A program made the position numbers and the translations under genes. The notes under the pieces are model-generated. The model had not been told where the DNA came from and did not search any database. It saw nothing but the letters and a program-made list of their open reading frames with translations. Source: an uncultured bacterium (GTDB lineage Bacteria > Bacteroidota > Bacteroidia > Bacteroidales > Bacteroidaceae). From it: a stretch of 64,000 nt of DNA. Position 1 is the first letter of the stretch. Each line of letters opens with the position of its first letter. The DNA lies in assembly GCA_905216025.1 (NCBI GenBank), contig CAJMSE010000011.1, forward strand, positions 1 to 64,000, given 5' to 3'. This document shows positions 34,338 to 43,503 of the stretch, in pieces.

Positions 34338-34345
34338 CAAAGATA
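34338..34345 (-). promoter_or_regulatory. Promoter -7 box of the M23-LysM gene
   Basis: CAAAGATA on the plus strand, i.e. TATCTTTG on the minus strand, giving a leader of about 105 nt. The -33 region is weak. Confidence 0.6.
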
Positions 34346-34450
34346 GCAAATATTTTATAAATATAGGCAACATTGATGCTCTGGAAGTGCGATATTAACA
34401 CAATTTGTGTGTTATTTAACACTTAAAGGTTAATGTCACGGGCTTGCCGG

Positions 34451-36550
34451 TCATGAAATTGCGGCCCAGTTGATGTCTGTCTTGCGCAGTTCGCGCAGCC
34501 TTTCCCACAGCAGTGCATATTTTTCCTTGGCGCATTCGGGGTCGTCTTCGATGATGGCCTGCGCCTCGTCTCTTGCCATCTGCACTATCTGTCCGTCGCG
34601 TGCGATGTCTGCTATCTTCAGGTCGAAGGCCATTCCGCTCTGCTGCGTGCCCTCGAGGTCGCCCGGGCCGCGCAGCTTCAGGTCGGCCTCGGCGATGCGG
34701 AAGCCGTCGCACGTGTCGCACATTATGTCGATGCGCTTGCGCGTGTCGTCGCTCATCTTGTGCGGGGTGACGAGTATGCAGAACGACTGGTCGGCGCCGC
34801 GGCCCACCCGTCCGCGCAGCTGGTGCAGCTGTGAGAGGCCGAAGCGCTGGGCGTCGAATATCACCATGACCGATGCGTTCGGCACGTTCACGCCCACCTC
34901 GATGACCGTCGTGGCCACGAGTATCTGCGTCTCGCCGCTCACGAAGCGTCGCATCTCCTCCTCCTTATCCTTCGGTTTCATGCGGCCGTGCACCTTGCTG
35001 AGGCTGAATTCGGGGAACACCTGCCGCAGAACCTCGAATCCCGACTCGAGGTTTTTCAGGTCGCTCTTCTCGCTTTCCTCTATCAGGGGGAACACCACAT
35101 ACACCTGCCGGCCCATGTTCACCTGCCGGCGGATGCCGTCGTAGAGGCTTGTCATGCGCGTGTCGGGAATGTTCGTCGTGACGACGGGCTTGCGTCCGGG
35201 CGGCAGTTCGTCTATCACGCTCACGTCGAGATCGCCGTAGAGCGTCATGGCCAGCGTGCGGGGGATGGGCGTCGCCGTCATCACGAGCACGTGGGGCGGG
35301 TTCTCGCTCTTGCTCCACAGGCGGGCGCGCTGCGCCACTCCGAAGCGGTGCTGCTCGTCGACGACCACCATCCCGAGGCGCGCGAACCGCACGGTATCCT
35401 CTATCACGGCGTGCGTGCCCACGAGGATGTGCGTCTCTCCGGCGGCGAGGCTTTCGAGCACGGCGCTCCGCCGCTTGCCCTGCACCATGCCCGTGAGGAG
35501 CTCCACCCGCAGGCACATGCCTTCGGTGAACGCCGCTATCGTGGCGAGGTGCTGCTCGGCAAGAATCTCGGTGGGTGCCATGATGCACGCCTGGTAGCCG
35601 TTGTCGATGGCGATGAGCATCGACATCAGTGCCACGAGGGTCTTTCCGGAGCCCACGTCGCCCTGCAGCAGGCGGTTCATCTGCCGTCCCGACTTCATGT
35701 CGGAGCGTATCTCGCGTATCACCCGCTTCTGCGCCTCGGTGAGAGGGAAGGGCAGGTGGTCATGATAGAAGGTGTTGAAGTGTTCGCCCACGCGGGAGAA
35801 CACGTAGCCGCGGTATTTGCGGCGGTGGTCGCTGGCATATCTGACTATGTTCAACTGGACATAGAACAGCTCTTCAAACTTCAGCCGGAGGCGGGCCCGC
35901 TCCAGCTCGCGGGCGCTCTTGGGGTAGTGGATGGCGCGCAGGGCCTCGTCGCGCGACATGAGGTGGAGCCTCGACGTCATGAAGCCGGGCAGGGTCTCGC
36001 GTATCGGCGACGTTATCTTCGTGAGCATGCTCTTGGTCAGCCGCTCTATCGTGCGCGACGTGAATCCGCCCTTCTTCATCTTCTCCGTGGTGGAGTAGTA
36101 AGGCTGCATGCCCATGCCCTGCAGCTCGATGCTCTCTGCCGGGTCAATGTCGGGGTGCACCACGTTTATCCGTCCGTTGAACACCGTGGGGCGCCCGAAG
36201 ACGATGTAGTCCGTACCTATCTTATAGTTGGTCTTCGCATACTTGCCCCCGTTGAACCACGTGAGGTCCATTATGCCCGTGCCGTCGGTGAGGTGGGCCA
36301 CGACGCGCTCCTTCCTCGGGCCCAGCTTGAACGTCTCGAAACTGAGTATCCGGCCGCATATCTGCACGAACGGCATGTCGCCCGTCAGTTCCCTGACGGT
36401 GTAGAGCCTGCTCCGGTCCACATATTTATAAGGGAAGTTCATCAGCATGTCGCCGAAAGTGGCGATTCCCAGCTCCGTCTGCAGAATCTTCTTCCTGTTC
36501 GGTCCCACTCCCGGCAGGAACTGTATGTCCTGTGTCAGTATGTCGCCCAT
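34451..36550 (-). CDS. recG: ATP-dependent DNA helicase RecG
   Basis: A 699-residue helicase that reverses stalled forks and processes branched DNA. The wedge/OB domain is N-terminal (LTQDIQFLPGVGPNRKKIL). Helicase motifs are LLQGDVGSGKT (Walker A), APTEILAEQH, VGTHAVIEDT, VVVDEQHRFG (DEQH box), VMTATPIPRT, ATTVIEVGVNVPNAS and QLHQLRGRVGRG. The start at 36550 (MGDILTQ) fits RecG starts; an upstream in-frame ATG at 36589 would overlap ispD. Last gene of the pdxJ-DJ-1-ispD-recG operon, 19 nt after the ispD stop. Confidence 0.97.
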   Translation of the reverse strand: MGDILTQDIQFLPGVGPNRKKILQTELGIATFGDMLMNFPYKYVDRSRLYTVRELTGDMPFVQICGRILSFETFKLGPRKERVVAHLTDGTGIMDLTWFNGGKYAKTNYKIGTDYIVFGRPTVFNGRINVVHPDIDPAESIELQGMGMQPYYSTTEKMKKGGFTSRTIERLTKSMLTKITSPIRETLPGFMTSRLHLMSRDEALRAIHYPKSARELERARLRLKFEELFYVQLNIVRYASDHRRKYRGYVFSRVGEHFNTFYHDHLPFPLTEAQKRVIREIRSDMKSGRQMNRLLQGDVGSGKTLVALMSMLIAIDNGYQACIMAPTEILAEQHLATIAAFTEGMCLRVELLTGMVQGKRRSAVLESLAAGETHILVGTHAVIEDTVRFARLGMVVVDEQHRFGVAQRARLWSKSENPPHVLVMTATPIPRTLAMTLYGDLDVSVIDELPPGRKPVVTTNIPDTRMTSLYDGIRRQVNMGRQVYVVFPLIEESEKSDLKNLESGFEVLRQVFPEFSLSKVHGRMKPKDKEEEMRRFVSGETQILVATTVIEVGVNVPNASVMVIFDAQRFGLSQLHQLRGRVGRGADQSFCILVTPHKMSDDTRKRIDIMCDTCDGFRIAEADLKLRGPGDLEGTQQSGMAFDLKIADIARDGQIVQMARDEAQAIIEDDPECAKEKYALLWERLRELRKTDINWAAIS

Positions 36551-36569
36551 CTTCCCCCGGTATGTGTTT

Positions 36570-37247
36570 TCAGTGGCCTGCGGCGGCAAGGGCTTCGGCC
36601 ACGGTCATGTCGAAAGGTGTCGTTATCTTGATGTTCTCGCGGTTGCCGTCCACGAGCGTGATGGCGTGTCCGGCGCTTTCCACCACCGACGCGTCGTCGG
36701 TGAACATGTCGCTGTAAGGCTGTGCGTAAGCCTCGCGCAGCAGGTTGAGGCGGAAGGCCTGCGGCGTCTGCACGAGCCGGTAGTCTGCCCGCTGCACCGT
36801 GCCGTCTTCCGTGTGCCTCAGTGTCTCCACGACGGGCGTCACGGGGATTGCCGCACCGTGTGTGCGGGCCGCCTCGTAGCACCGTGCTATGACCTCCACC
36901 GAGGGGAAGGGCCGCACCCCGTCGTGCACGGCGGCCACTCCGCAGGCCTCTGCCGGTATGGCTGCGAGGCCGTTCCTGACGGAGTGAAACCTCGTCTCGC
37001 CGCCCGTGGCGAGCGTGTAGGGGATGCCGAAGCCGTGCTCGCGGCACAGTTCGTGCCATCGCTCCTGCTGGCTTTCGGGCAGCACGAGCACTATGTTCAG
37101 CCCGTCGCTGTATTCGCGGAACCGCATTATGGTGCGCATCAGCACGGGCACGCCGCCGACGGGCAGGAACTGCTTGGGCGTCTCAGTGCCCATGCGCAGG
37201 CCCTTCCCGCCGGCCACGATGATGATGTAGTCGCCCTGTCCGGTCAT
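36570..37247 (-). CDS. ispD: 2-C-methyl-D-erythritol 4-phosphate cytidylyltransferase
   Basis: A 225-residue MEP-pathway enzyme that links CTP to methylerythritol phosphate in isoprenoid synthesis. The CTP-binding start is IIVAGGKGLRMGTETPKQFLPV, followed by GGETRFHSVRNGL, VAAVHDGVRPF, QTPQAFRL, TDDASVVE and the C-terminal NIKITTPFDMTVAEAL. The start codon at 37247 overlaps the stop of the DJ-1 gene by 4 nt. Confidence 0.97.
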   Translation of the reverse strand: MTGQGDYIIIVAGGKGLRMGTETPKQFLPVGGVPVLMRTIMRFREYSDGLNIVLVLPESQQERWHELCREHGFGIPYTLATGGETRFHSVRNGLAAIPAEACGVAAVHDGVRPFPSVEVIARCYEAARTHGAAIPVTPVVETLRHTEDGTVQRADYRLVQTPQAFRLNLLREAYAQPYSDMFTDDASVVESAGHAITLVDGNRENIKITTPFDMTVAEALAAAGH

Positions 37248-37792
37248 CTGTACATCATCCCTTTGGCCACCTCGTCTGCCGTGGCGGCATCTGTCAGCCG
37301 GGCGAGCAGTTCGTAAGAGTAGGGCAGCGTGGCTGCCGGACCGTTGCCGGTGGTGATGTTTCCGTCTGTGGTGAACGGCTCGGCGGTGTACTCCGCTCCG
37401 TCGAGATATTTCTCGAAGCCTGGATAGCACGTAGCGCGGCGGCCCTTCAGCAGTCCTAAGCGGCCGGGCACCATCGGGGCGGCGCATATCGCGGCAATCA
37501 TTCCGCCGCGGGCGTTCTGCTCGACGAGGGCTTTCTTCACTCCGTCGTGCATGTCGAGGCTGGCCGAGCCGGGCATGCCGCCGGGCAGCATCAGCAGGTC
37601 GGCGTCGCTGAAGTCGGCATCCTCGAAGAGCATGTCGGCCTTCACGGTGATGCCGTGCGACGTGGTTACGGACTCTTTTCCCGTGATGCTCACGGTCTTC
37701 ACCTCGACCCCTCCGCGGCGGAGGACGTCTACCGCTGCCAGCGCCTCGATATCTTCGAAGCCGTCGGCGAGAAACTCATATACCTTTGCCAT
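37244..37792 (-). CDS. DJ-1/PfpI family protein
   Basis: A 182-residue protein of the DJ-1/ThiJ group (YajL-like). The fold start is VYEFLADGFEDIEALAAVDVLRRGG; the nucleophile elbow cysteine is in MIAAICAAP, and ITTGNGPAATLPYSYELLARL is typical. Proteins of this group act as protein or sugar deglycases or chaperone-like stress proteins; the exact activity is debated. Between pdxJ and ispD, overlapping the latter by 4 nt. Confidence 0.93.
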   Translation of the reverse strand: MAKVYEFLADGFEDIEALAAVDVLRRGGVEVKTVSITGKESVTTSHGITVKADMLFEDADFSDADLLMLPGGMPGSASLDMHDGVKKALVEQNARGGMIAAICAAPMVPGRLGLLKGRRATCYPGFEKYLDGAEYTAEPFTTDGNITTGNGPAATLPYSYELLARLTDAATADEVAKGMMYR

Positions 37793-37824
37793 GATGTTCT
37801 TTATATAGTGAAATGTATGCCGTA

Positions 37825-38541
37825 TTAATCCGCCAGGCTTGCAAGATAGAGGCGGATGGTCTCCCGCATGCCCATGTAGAGGGCGTCGCAGACGATGGCG
37901 TGGCCTATGCTGACCTCGTCGAGCCATGGTATGCGCGAGTGGAAGTAGTGCAGGTTGACGAGGCTCAGGTCGTGTCCGGCGTTGAGGCCGAGACCGAGGC
38001 TCCGTGCCTCCTCCGCCGCCTCGACGAACGGGGCGATGGCTTCCTCGCGGCCGGCGGCATATCCCGATGCGTAAGGCTCGGTGTAGAGCTCCACCCGGTC
38101 GGTGCCGCACTCCTTGGCGCAGGCCACCATCTCCGCGCTCGCGTCTACGAAGACGGACGTCCGTATGCCGGCCTCCTTGAAGCGTCCGATGACGTCTGTG
38201 AGGAATGTCCTGTTGGCCTTGGTGTCCCATCCGTGGTTCGATGTCAGCTGACTGTCGGCATCCGGCACGAGCGTCACCTGCGTGGGCCTTGTCTCGAGCA
38301 CGAGGTCTATATATCTGTCGTTAGGGTTTCCCTCGATGTTCAGCTCCGTCTTTATCAGCGGGCGTATGGCCCTCACGTCGCTGTAGCGTATGTGTCTCTC
38401 GTCCGGCCGCGGGTGTACGGTGATGCCCTGTGCTCCGAACAGCTCGCAGTCGAGCGCCATCTGCACCACGTCGGGGTTGTTGGCCCCCCGGGCATTGCGT
38501 ATCGTCGCCACCTTGTTGATGTTTACGCTTAATTTCGTCAT
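37825..38541 (-). CDS. pdxJ: Pyridoxine 5'-phosphate synthase
   Basis: A 238-residue enzyme that joins deoxyxylulose 5-phosphate and an aminoacetone phosphate to make vitamin B6. Motifs are LSVNINKVATIRNARG, GITVHPRPDERHI, LNIEGNPNDRYI, QVTLVPDADSQLTSNHGWD, VELYTEPYA, LNAGHDLSL and EVSIGHAIVCDAL. The start at 38541 is preferred over an upstream in-frame ATG, because the extension has no similarity and overlaps promoter-like sequence. First gene of the pdxJ-DJ-1-ispD-recG unit. Both PdxJ and IspD use products of the same deoxyxylulose phosphate branch, a possible reason for the pairing. Confidence 0.97.
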   Translation of the reverse strand: MTKLSVNINKVATIRNARGANNPDVVQMALDCELFGAQGITVHPRPDERHIRYSDVRAIRPLIKTELNIEGNPNDRYIDLVLETRPTQVTLVPDADSQLTSNHGWDTKANRTFLTDVIGRFKEAGIRTSVFVDASAEMVACAKECGTDRVELYTEPYASGYAAGREEAIAPFVEAAEEARSLGLGLNAGHDLSLVNLHYFHSRIPWLDEVSIGHAIVCDALYMGMRETIRLYLASLAD

Positions 38542-38589
38542 TTCTTCAATTAATTTAATCCGTTTTATACCTTTCTCGTCAAAAATACG

Positions 38590-38619
38590 TAAATTTGCGG
38601 TATTATTCACCCGCAAAAA
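38590..38619. promoter_or_regulatory. Divergent promoter region of pdxJ and nadK
   Basis: TAAATTTG at 38590-38597 faces nadK; TATTTTTG on the minus strand at 38612-38619 faces pdxJ. Both are acceptable -7 boxes; the -33 boxes are weak. Confidence 0.5.
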
Positions 38620-38673
38620 TACTAAATGTTTGCCAAATAAAGGCATTCCCCGCGGCTAAAGATACATAAAAGG

Positions 38674-39570
38674 ATGGATTTAATGACCTCACGGAATCTC
38701 AGGTTTGCTATTTTCGGTAATTCAAGTCAGGCCAGCAAGTCGGCGGCTATACATGAAGTGATGGCCGCCCTCGCCGCGCGTGGTGCCGGTGTGTGCATCG
38801 ACAGGGAGTATTACGACTTCCTCGTGTCGTCCGGACTGATGCCGGCGTGCGGTGCGGAAGTGTTCGACGGCGATGCCTTCGACGCCTCGTTCATCATCTC
38901 CATGGGCGGCGACGGCACGTTCCTGAAGGCAGCCGGACGCGTCGGGGCAAAGGAGATACCCATCCTCGGTGTCAACATGGGGCGGCTGGGATTCCTTGCC
39001 GACATCACGCCGGGTGAGTTTGGCAGTTGCCTCGACATGCTCGCGGCCGGCGACTACACGGTGGAGAGCCGTGCCGTCATCAGCGTGTGCGCCGACGGAG
39101 AGCCCCTCGCGGGCTGTGGCTTCGCCCTCAACGACGTTGCCATACTGAAGCGCGACAATGCTTCGATGATATCGATACGCACGATGATAAACGGCGAGTA
39201 CATTGCCACATTCCAGGCAGACGGGCTCATCGTCAGCACGCCCACCGGCTCGACGGCCTACTCCCTCTCCAACGGCGGACCGATAATAGTGCCCGGCACG
39301 GGAGTGTTCGCCATGACGGCGGTGGCCCCGCACAGTCTCAACATCCGCCCGATAGTCATTTCCGACGACAGCGAGATAACCTTCGCGGTGGAGAGCCGCA
39401 GCCACAACTTCCTCGTGGCGGTGGACGGACGCTCGGAGAAATGCCCCGACGTGACGCGCCTCACGCTGCGCAAGGCCCCCTACCGGGTGCGCATAGTGAA
39501 GCGCAGCGGCACGCGCTACTTCGACACGCTGCGGGAGAAGATGATGTGGGGAGCAGACACGCGGCGGTAG
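38674..39570 (+). CDS. nadK: NAD kinase
   Basis: A 298-residue enzyme that makes NADP from NAD and ATP. The GGDGT motif is in ISMGGDGTFLKAAGRVG; NMGRLGFLADI, NDVAILKRDNASM and the second glycine-rich stretch GLIVSTPTGSTAYSLSNGGPI are diagnostic. A second Met at codon 4 is an alternative start. Divergent from pdxJ; an ABC exporter gene follows 23 nt downstream. Confidence 0.97.
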   Translation: MDLMTSRNLRFAIFGNSSQASKSAAIHEVMAALAARGAGVCIDREYYDFLVSSGLMPACGAEVFDGDAFDASFIISMGGDGTFLKAAGRVGAKEIPILGVNMGRLGFLADITPGEFGSCLDMLAAGDYTVESRAVISVCADGEPLAGCGFALNDVAILKRDNASMISIRTMINGEYIATFQADGLIVSTPTGSTAYSLSNGGPIIVPGTGVFAMTAVAPHSLNIRPIVISDDSEITFAVESRSHNFLVAVDGRSEKCPDVTRLTLRKAPYRVRIVKRSGTRYFDTLREKMMWGADTRR

Positions 39571-39593
39571 ACGGGCCGCATCTTACAATCGTT

Positions 39594-41246
39594 ATGAACT
39601 ATGGAATGAGAAAACTTTGCGGCTGGCTGTGGACGGCCTCCCGCGGAAACCGGCTCCAGGCGGTGCTTAACGCATCGCTCGGCCTGGCCGGTGTGGCCAC
39701 GGGGCTCGGCTCGGTGTGGGCCATGCAGCGTGCCATCGACATTGCGGCGGGCGCCCGCGGCGGCAGCCTCTACGGTGCAGTGGCGGTGATGGCCGCGCTG
39801 ATACTCTGCGACTTCGCGCTCGGCATCTCCCGCGTGTGGGTCAAGAACATCCTCGGCGTGAGGGCGCAGAACCGCATGCAGCGCCGCATGCTCGCCCGGC
39901 TGCTCTCGGCGGAGTGGACGGGGCGTGAGCGCTACCACAGCGGCGACGTGATGAACAGGCTCGAGCAGGACGTGGCCACCGTGGTGACCTTCGTCACCGA
40001 GACACTTCCCGGGGCGCTCTCCGTGGTGGCGATGTTTGCCGGAGCCTTCCTCTATCTCATGCAGATGGACGCCATGCTGGCCGTCATCACCGTGGGCATA
40101 CTGCCCGTATTCATACTCATCAGCCGGATTTATGTCAACCGCATGCGGCGATACACGCGCTTGGTGCGTGCAAGCGACAGCCGTGTGCAGAGCGTGTTGC
40201 AGGAGACCGTGCAGCACCGCATGCTCGTGAAGACGCTCGAGTGCGGCGCGACGATGCTCGGCCGTCTCGACGGCAGCCACGGCGAGCTGCGCTCGAACGT
40301 GCGCCGGCGCACGGTGTTCTCCGTGTTCTCGAACTTCTTTCTCAATGCAGGCTTCTCACTTGGATATCTCATTGCCTTCCTTTGGAGCGCAGTGCGGCTG
40401 AGCAGCCACACGATAACCTTCGGAGCCATGACGGCATTTCTGCAACTCGTCTACCGCATACAGGCGCCCGCACGTGACATGACGAAGCTGGCGCCGGCGT
40501 TCGTGGCCGTGTTCACGGCGGCCGAGCGGCTGATGGAACTCGAGGGAATACCGGCCGAGGAGGAGGGCGAGCCCGTGCGGCTCGGCGGTCCGTGCGGAAT
40601 AAGATTGGAGGGCGTGAGCTACAGGTATGAGGGCGGCAAGCGCACTATAATAGACGGCATGACGTTCGACTTCGCACCCGGCACGTGCACGGCGATACTC
40701 GGCGAGACGGGTGCGGGCAAGACGACGCTCGTCCGCATCATGCTGGCACTGATACGGCCGACGGCCGGACATGCCTATATATATAATAAGGTGGGAGACT
40801 GCGAGGAACTCTCGCCTCTGACGCGGTGCAACCTCGTTTACGTGCCGCAGGGCAACACGCTGATGAGCGGCACGATAAGGGACAACCTGCGCTTAGGGAA
40901 TCCGGCGGCTACGGATGCCGAGATGCGGGCGGCACTCGTGAAGGCGTGCGCCGGTTTCGTGCTCGACTTGCCCGAAGGACTCGATACCGTGGCGGCCGAG
41001 GCCGGCGGAGGACTGAGCGAGGGGCAGGCGCAGAGAATCACGATAGCGCGCGCACTGCTGCGCGACCGCAGCGTGATGCTCTTCGACGAGGCCACAAGTG
41101 CGCTCGATCCGGAGACGGAGCGGCAGCTGCTTGCAAACATATTGGGTGACAGGGACAAGACGGTGATATTCATCACCCACCGTCCTGCCGTGGTGGAATA
41201 TTGCGACGGAGTGCTCCGTGTCAGTCCTCACCGAGAGGGAGAGTGA
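39594..41246 (+). CDS. ABC transporter, fused membrane and ATPase domains
   Basis: A 550-residue half-transporter of the exporter class. Six membrane helices lie in residues about 15-310. The ATPase domain has Walker A GETGAGKTT (Lys376), Q-loop region YVPQGNTLMSG, signature LSEGQ, Walker B SVMLFDEATSALD and the H-loop ITHRP. It would work as a dimer; the substrate is unknown. The start at 39594 (MNYGMRK) or 39606 are both possible. Its end overlaps the convergent histidine kinase gene by 26 nt. nadK lies 23 nt upstream, so they may share a transcript. Confidence 0.92.
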   Translation: MNYGMRKLCGWLWTASRGNRLQAVLNASLGLAGVATGLGSVWAMQRAIDIAAGARGGSLYGAVAVMAALILCDFALGISRVWVKNILGVRAQNRMQRRMLARLLSAEWTGRERYHSGDVMNRLEQDVATVVTFVTETLPGALSVVAMFAGAFLYLMQMDAMLAVITVGILPVFILISRIYVNRMRRYTRLVRASDSRVQSVLQETVQHRMLVKTLECGATMLGRLDGSHGELRSNVRRRTVFSVFSNFFLNAGFSLGYLIAFLWSAVRLSSHTITFGAMTAFLQLVYRIQAPARDMTKLAPAFVAVFTAAERLMELEGIPAEEEGEPVRLGGPCGIRLEGVSYRYEGGKRTIIDGMTFDFAPGTCTAILGETGAGKTTLVRIMLALIRPTAGHAYIYNKVGDCEELSPLTRCNLVYVPQGNTLMSGTIRDNLRLGNPAATDAEMRAALVKACAGFVLDLPEGLDTVAAEAGGGLSEGQAQRITIARALLRDRSVMLFDEATSALDPETERQLLANILGDRDKTVIFITHRPAVVEYCDGVLRVSPHREGE

Positions 41247-43026
41247 CGACGATACGGGTGCCCGCGGTGTAGCTCGTGTCTATTGAGATGTCGCCGCCGA
41301 GCTGTCCGGCAATCTGCTGCGACAGAGGAAGGCCGAGACCGAGTCCCTCCTTGTCGTTGTTTATTTTGAAGAACGGGTCGAACACCTCTTTAGCCTTTTC
41401 TGCCGGTATGCTCTCGCCTGTGTTGGCGATGCTGAAACTCACGGTGTTCTCTTTCTTGCTGTATGAGCATTCCATTGTGATGATGCCGTCGGCGGTGAAC
41501 TTGCGGGCGTTGTCGAGCAGGCATTCGAGTATCTTGTATATGCCGTCGGCGTTGGTCTTTATGGTCAGCCGGTCGTCGGCGTTGGTGCTGAACGAGATTT
41601 CGGCTGTGCCCGGATTGTTCTGTCTGAACGTGTCGGCTGCCTTGCGGCAGATGTCGTTGCATGCCATGACGTCGTTTTTCTCCATGTAGCTCGTGCTCGA
41701 CTCCATCGAAACGTAGAGCAGGTTGCTGATGAGCCTGACAATCTGGTTTGAGTTTTCCATGATTCTTTCGGCCATGTCGCTTCTCTCGCGGTGGCTCATC
41801 TGAAAGTCCGGCATGCTCATTATCTGTGCGAAGCCTGATATTATGTTCAGCGGGGTGCGTATCTCATGGCTCATGTTGCGCTGTATCGACATCTTCATGC
41901 GTTCGGCTTCGAGTGCCTTGTCGCGCATGGCTTCCAGCTCATTGTTCTTCCTTCTCAGCTTTTTGAGAAAGCCGTTCCTGTTCCTTATTATGAGCGCGAG
42001 GGCTATTATGACCACCGCGGCAGATGCTATGACGAGCAGCAGCACGATGTTCATCAGCTTGTTGCGCCTCGCCTTGTCGGCCATCTTCGTCAGTTCGATG
42101 TCTCCTGTGAGTTCGTTTATGTCCTGCACCATGGTCTGTCCGTTGACCGAATCTTTCGTGCGGATGTAGTCAAGCTGCGCCTTGTATGCTGCGGCCGTGT
42201 CGCCGGCGGCCTCATATATCTTCGCCTTCATCTTGAACTCGTCGATGTTGGTCATCAGTCCGGCCTGCTCAATGGCCTTGCCGTACTCTCCGCAGGCGGT
42301 ATGCCATGCCATCAGCACGTATGTGTCGTACGTGTGGCAGAAGTCCTTGCCGTACGTCTCCTTCATCTGCTGGTAGTCGTGGAAGCATCTCTTCACCGTC
42401 TCGTAGTCGTTCAAGAAGAAGGCGGTGATGATCTTGAACCCAGTGATGGCGCTTTGTTCATACTTCATCTTCTCAGCGCCGGCAAGGCTCATGGCCATGT
42501 CTATGTCTTTCATGGCCTGTTCAGGGTGGTGCTCGAGCTTTATGTTGGCCAGTTCCTTGTATACCTGTATCTTTCCGACGGTATCGTCGGCGGGTGTCTC
42601 ATTGAGGGCCTGCTTCAGCGACAGCTCGGCCATGGCGTTGTTGCCCTGCAGCGAGTAGATGATGCCCATCATGTATGAAGCGTTATGCAGCTCGGTCGTG
42701 CAGTTGCGCCACTTCATGTCCTTGCCCATCTCGATGGTCTTCTTCATCGCCTTATAGAAATGGTTGAAGTTGATGTCGTATATTATCTCGTTCATCCATC
42801 CCTTGTAGAAGTTGTGCATGTTGCCGTTGGCGAGGTTGTGGGCCTTGTATTTCGCCGCGGCGTCATACATGGAATCGCGCTGTGTTGTGGGGAAGAACTT
42901 GTGCATACGCTCCATCTCCCTCTTGCTGACGGAGTCGTTGCCGGACACGGATGCCTCGCCCGCCATTCCGCGGGATGCGGTCAGCGAAAACAGGACCAGT
43001 GCTATGATGAGTGCCCGTAGTGTCAT
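41221..43026 (-). CDS. Sensor histidine kinase with periplasmic TPR domain
   Basis: A 601-residue membrane kinase. A signal peptide (1-23) is followed by TPR-like helices in the presumed periplasm (about 45-320), one membrane helix (about 333-355), a coiled coil, the HisKA domain with His387 in NMSHEIRTPLNIISGF, and HATPase_c (LLDNARKFTADG, VSFSIANTGESI, GLGLGLPLSQQIAGQLGG). There is no receiver or DNA-binding domain, so a separate response regulator is needed; none is adjacent. The receiver-only protein at 48731 is a candidate. A -7 box TAATTTTG (minus) lies at 43049-43056, and a G7 motif at 43084-43090 resembles that upstream of susC. Signal unknown. Confidence 0.94.
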   Translation of the reverse strand: MTLRALIIALVLFSLTASRGMAGEASVSGNDSVSKREMERMHKFFPTTQRDSMYDAAAKYKAHNLANGNMHNFYKGWMNEIIYDINFNHFYKAMKKTIEMGKDMKWRNCTTELHNASYMMGIIYSLQGNNAMAELSLKQALNETPADDTVGKIQVYKELANIKLEHHPEQAMKDIDMAMSLAGAEKMKYEQSAITGFKIITAFFLNDYETVKRCFHDYQQMKETYGKDFCHTYDTYVLMAWHTACGEYGKAIEQAGLMTNIDEFKMKAKIYEAAGDTAAAYKAQLDYIRTKDSVNGQTMVQDINELTGDIELTKMADKARRNKLMNIVLLLVIASAAVVIIALALIIRNRNGFLKKLRRKNNELEAMRDKALEAERMKMSIQRNMSHEIRTPLNIISGFAQIMSMPDFQMSHRERSDMAERIMENSNQIVRLISNLLYVSMESSTSYMEKNDVMACNDICRKAADTFRQNNPGTAEISFSTNADDRLTIKTNADGIYKILECLLDNARKFTADGIITMECSYSKKENTVSFSIANTGESIPAEKAKEVFDPFFKINNDKEGLGLGLPLSQQIAGQLGGDISIDTSYTAGTRIVVTLPLGED

Positions 43027-43080
43027 TATTACAATTTATATACGCATACAAAATTAGGTAATAATAACGACAAAAACCTG

Positions 43081-43094
43081 TTCGGGGGGGTAAA
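43081..43094. promoter_or_regulatory. G7 motif upstream of the histidine kinase gene
   Basis: TTCGGGGGGGTAAA, 55-68 nt upstream of the kinase start. It repeats the motif TTCGGGGGGGGGGTAAA at 7274-7290 upstream of susC, with similar AT-rich flanks (preceding AAAAAC). Confidence 0.5.
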
Positions 43095-43142
43095 AATTGT
43101 ATAACGGATGTAAATGTGTGTTAACTACAGCTTGCCGTCGGG

Positions 43143-43343
43143 TCATTTTTTGTGCCTGTTGGCCCTCTGCTCCCTGTATTTTGCCTTCTGCCGTGCCGAG
43201 CCGCTGCCGTGTGCCCCGGTGATGTATTTCTTCTTCTTTGCCTTTGTCTTCACCTTGCCGTCGTTGCCGTCGGTCTTCGGTGAGTTGCGGAACACGATGC
43301 CTCCGCCGGCGATTATCTCGTCGATATTGTCTCCTGCGCTCAT
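43143..43343 (-). CDS. Small basic protein of unknown function
   Basis: A possible 66-residue protein starting MSAGDNIDEIIAGGGIVF and ending in a lysine/arginine-rich tail (KTKAKKKKYITG, ARQKAKYREQRANRHKK). Codon use resembles the neighbours (many GGC, AAG, ATC codons), which favours a real gene. No family recognised and no clear promoter seen. The charge suggests nucleic acid or ribosome binding, but this is a guess. It lies 117 nt before the kinase gene on the same strand. Confidence 0.45.
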   Translation of the reverse strand: MSAGDNIDEIIAGGGIVFRNSPKTDGNDGKVKTKAKKKKYITGAHGSGSARQKAKYREQRANRHKK

Positions 43344-43401
43344 TGTCGTTGCTGCTTTATTGGTGTTAACTGAATGATTGTAACTGATTGCTGTAATCTG
43401 A

Positions 43402-43487
43402 ACGTAAAGGGCGCGGAGGCGCAAAGTCCCGGCTCCGGTTGCTTGTTTCTGTCGCAATGAGGCTTTGCGTCTTCGCGTCCTTTGCGT
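43402..43487. repeat. Inverted repeat downstream of the AICAR transformylase gene
   Basis: 25-nt arms (43402-43426 and 43463-43487) differ at about four positions. The arm reads ACGCAAAGGACGCGAAGACG and on, a sequence type I recall as scattered through Bacteroidetes genomes. It may serve as a bidirectional end signal; no T run. Confidence 0.65.
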
Positions 43488-43503
43488 TTTGCATACAGGC
43501 AAA

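Noticed and set aside
34988..36631. 547-codon plus-strand open frame opposite recG
   Set aside because: Shadow of recG; RecG motifs are complete on the minus strand.
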